Shown piece after piece: positions 45,810-47,086 of a stretch of 47,086 nucleotides of DNA; the first letter of the stretch is position 1, and each line of letters starts with the position of its first letter. Made by a program: the position numbers and the translations under genes. Origin of the DNA: Pseudomonadota bacterium (GTDB lineage Bacteria > Pseudomonadota > Gammaproteobacteria > Acidiferrobacterales > UBA6901); the NCBI GenBank assembly GCA_027364845.1, contig DAHXOO010000013.1, positions 1-47,086 on the forward strand, read 5' to 3'. The notes beneath the pieces were generated by a model. The model had not been told where the DNA came from. It saw only the letters and a program-made list of their open reading frames with translations, and ran no database searches.

Positions 45810-47086
45810 TCACACACGCTGCAGCTTATGCTTGGTAAGCAGATGCTCCAGCCACAAGCCAGTCAGATGTTCCTGCACCCGGTTTTGCGACAGGCGCTCA
45901 TCCAGGTTGTCCAGGTCGACGATGTCCACAGGCTGGTCCTGCCACGAGCAGGCAAACACTGCCTTGGTGCGTCGCCCGGTATGCGGGTCGATCTGCCACT
46001 GAAGGCATTGGGAGCAGACCCCTTTCAGCATGCATTGCATCGGTGTGCCGATGGAGGCAATGGTCTGAGGCCTCTTCACCAGGAAATTTTCGAGCTCATG
46101 ACGGCGTGCATCGCGCAGGCGCCGTACCAGGCAGCTTGACCCGATGATCATGAGTCGATCGACGTCCTCAAGCCGTACGGGCGGTGCAGCATCCGTTGGA
46201 TCGAGCGCGCCCGCCGCGTAACGAACAAGAACGTCTACCAGGTCACCGCTCGCCGCCCGGTCCTGCGGGCGGCGCGGAACGGGCGGGTTACCCTGTTCAG
46301 TGATCCATAGGACGCAATCGGCCGCGTTCTCCAGTTCGTCGCGGCAGATGACCGCGTCCGCAGTCGGGAAGATGGCAACATAAAGCACGCGGTTACCGGC
46401 ACTGCGCAGCGCCATTCCCACGGAGCGCAGGTACGCGGCGCCAAGCACACCGCCTATGACCATAATGGTCTCTTTTCCATCGGGGATCGTCGTGCGCACG
46501 CCAGTCGGGCCCATCAATGTCACCGGATCTCCGGGTTTCAGCGTAGCGACAAGGCGCGAGCTGGCTCCCTGCTCGATGACGATGACAGACACCAGCCCAC
46601 GGTCCTTGTCGACCTTTGCGCCGTATAGAGCAAGTGCTTCCGACTGCAGCCGCGTTCCGTCCACGAATGGTGCCAGCGTCTCGAAGTTCTGCAGACGGAA
46701 GAACTGGCCAGGGCGGAAGCGTCGCGCCGCCATCGGCGCGCGTACGGTCAGCTCAACGACCGCCTGTGTAAGACGTTCAACCTTCTCCACCTTTACTGTC
46801 AGAAGCCCATCGATCTGTGCGCGGAACCGCTCATACTCTTGCGCATCGCCGTGCTGTCTCACGCGCTCACCAAGGGTGGCGAGAATTTTCGGATAGGTGC
46901 GTTTCCCGGAAGCGACCGCCTTGACGACGCTGCCATGAAACACCGGATGGGTGTCCCCGAGAAAGCTCACGCGCCGCCCGTCCACGCCGTAGGAAGTGAA
47001 TGGCCCGAAATCATCGATCTTGCAATGCGCTGCCACCGCCACCGGCATCAAGTCGCCACCAGCGTCGTGAAAGGTCTGATAATGAC
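45810..47086 (-). CDS. C-terminal part of FAD/NAD and Fe-S oxidoreductase fusion (5' end beyond window)
   Basis: The frame is open to the window edge on the minus strand, so at least 425 residues of a longer protein are seen. The first part (FLGDTHPVFHGSVVKAVASG) resembles the end of a pyridine-nucleotide-disulfide/GltD-type FAD oxidoreductase. The second part is a ferredoxin-reductase module: FRPGQFFRLQNF for FAD, 'LMGPTGVRT' and 'VIGGVLGAAYLRSVGMAL' for NAD(P). The end carries four cysteines, C-x5-C-x2-C in QCMLKGVCSQC and one in FACSW, as in PyrK-type electron-transfer subunits that bind [2Fe-2S]. It probably moves electrons between NAD(P)H and an Fe-S carrier; substrate unknown. Confidence 0.75.
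   Translation of the reverse strand, partial: HYQTFHDAGGDLMPVAVAAHCKIDDFGPFTSYGVDGRRVSFLGDTHPVFHGSVVKAVASGKRTYPKILATLGERVRQHGDAQEYERFRAQIDGLLTVKVEKVERLTQAVVELTVRAPMAARRFRPGQFFRLQNFETLAPFVDGTRLQSEALALYGAKVDKDRGLVSVIVIEQGASSRLVATLKPGDPVTLMGPTGVRTTIPDGKETIMVIGGVLGAAYLRSVGMALRSAGNRVLYVAIFPTADAVICRDELENAADCVLWITEQGNPPVPRRPQDRAASGDLVDVLVRYAAGALDPTDAAPPVRLEDVDRLMIIGSSCLVRRLRDARRHELENFLVKRPQTIASIGTPMQCMLKGVCSQCLQWQIDPHTGRRTKAVFACSWQDQPVDIVDLDNLDERLSQNRVQEHLTGLWLEHLLTKHKLQRV

Overview
The window reads as chromosomal housekeeping DNA from a gammaproteobacterium, probably from a draft or metagenome-derived assembly. The rpsU-yqeY-dnaG-rpoD run followed by a tRNA-Ile2(CAU) gene, the mreBCD-mrdA-rodA-rlpA-dacA-ybeD-lipB-lipA run, and the tsaD/plsY/folB/folK cluster are all gammaproteobacterial gene orders. 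GatCAB implies indirect Gln-tRNA and/or Asn-tRNA synthesis. No rRNA gene is present, so the genus cannot be fixed. I found no insertion sequence, prophage, integrase or CRISPR array.

Layout. 1-4.7 kb: the 3' part of a complex-I-type NAD(P)-binding epimerase, a small RRM RNA-binding protein, a lipoprotein aminopeptidase (minus strand), cca and a membrane-anchored thioredoxin-fold protein. 4.7-9.7 kb: MidA-type methyltransferase, a pteridine-reductase-type SDR, a frameshifted folK, folB, plsY and tsaD. 9.7-15.1 kb: rpsU, yqeY, dnaG and rpoD, then a terminator and a tRNA-Ile2(CAU) gene interrupted by a 248-nt group I self-splicing intron. The rpoD frame contains a TAG where a conserved serine is expected. 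15.3-19.2 kb: glgB and a REC-HD-GYP response regulator. 19.5-31.2 kb: a twelve-gene minus-strand run for cell shape, peptidoglycan and lipoylation (mreB, mreC, mreD, mrdA, rodA, rlpA, dacA-like, dat-like, ybeD, lipB, lipA, ydcF/elyC-like). 31.3-36.6 kb: gatC, gatA, gatB and a GT39-type membrane glycosyltransferase. 36.6-47.1 kb: a DUF59 protein, a VOC protein, a patatin phospholipase with DUF2905, a ClC channel, an orphan ParA ATPase, a DUF3391-HD-GYP protein and the 3' part of a flavin/iron-sulfur oxidoreductase that runs off the window.

How the genes work together. The central block couples elongasome proteins (MreBCD, PBP2, RodA) to trimming and septal proteins (D,D-carboxypeptidase, RlpA) and to D-amino-acid supply (Dat). 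Translational coupling then leads into lipoate attachment (YbeD, LipB, LipA). The macromolecular-synthesis block joins a ribosomal protein, primase and the primary sigma factor. Two HD-GYP proteins point to cyclic-di-GMP signalling. One of them and the patatin gene each lie behind a sequence matching the -24/-12 sigma-54 promoter consensus.

The most striking items are the group I intron in the tRNA-Ile2 anticodon loop, the amber codon in rpoD, the G7-tract frameshift in folK and the two sigma-54-type promoters. The rpoD and folK lesions affect important genes and each is a one-base event, so sequencing or assembly error is the first explanation to exclude. Intergenic DNA is unusually long in places (39.4-40.6 kb and 42.9-44.2 kb) and holds no gene that I can support. 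I did not find a large, obviously novel multi-gene system.
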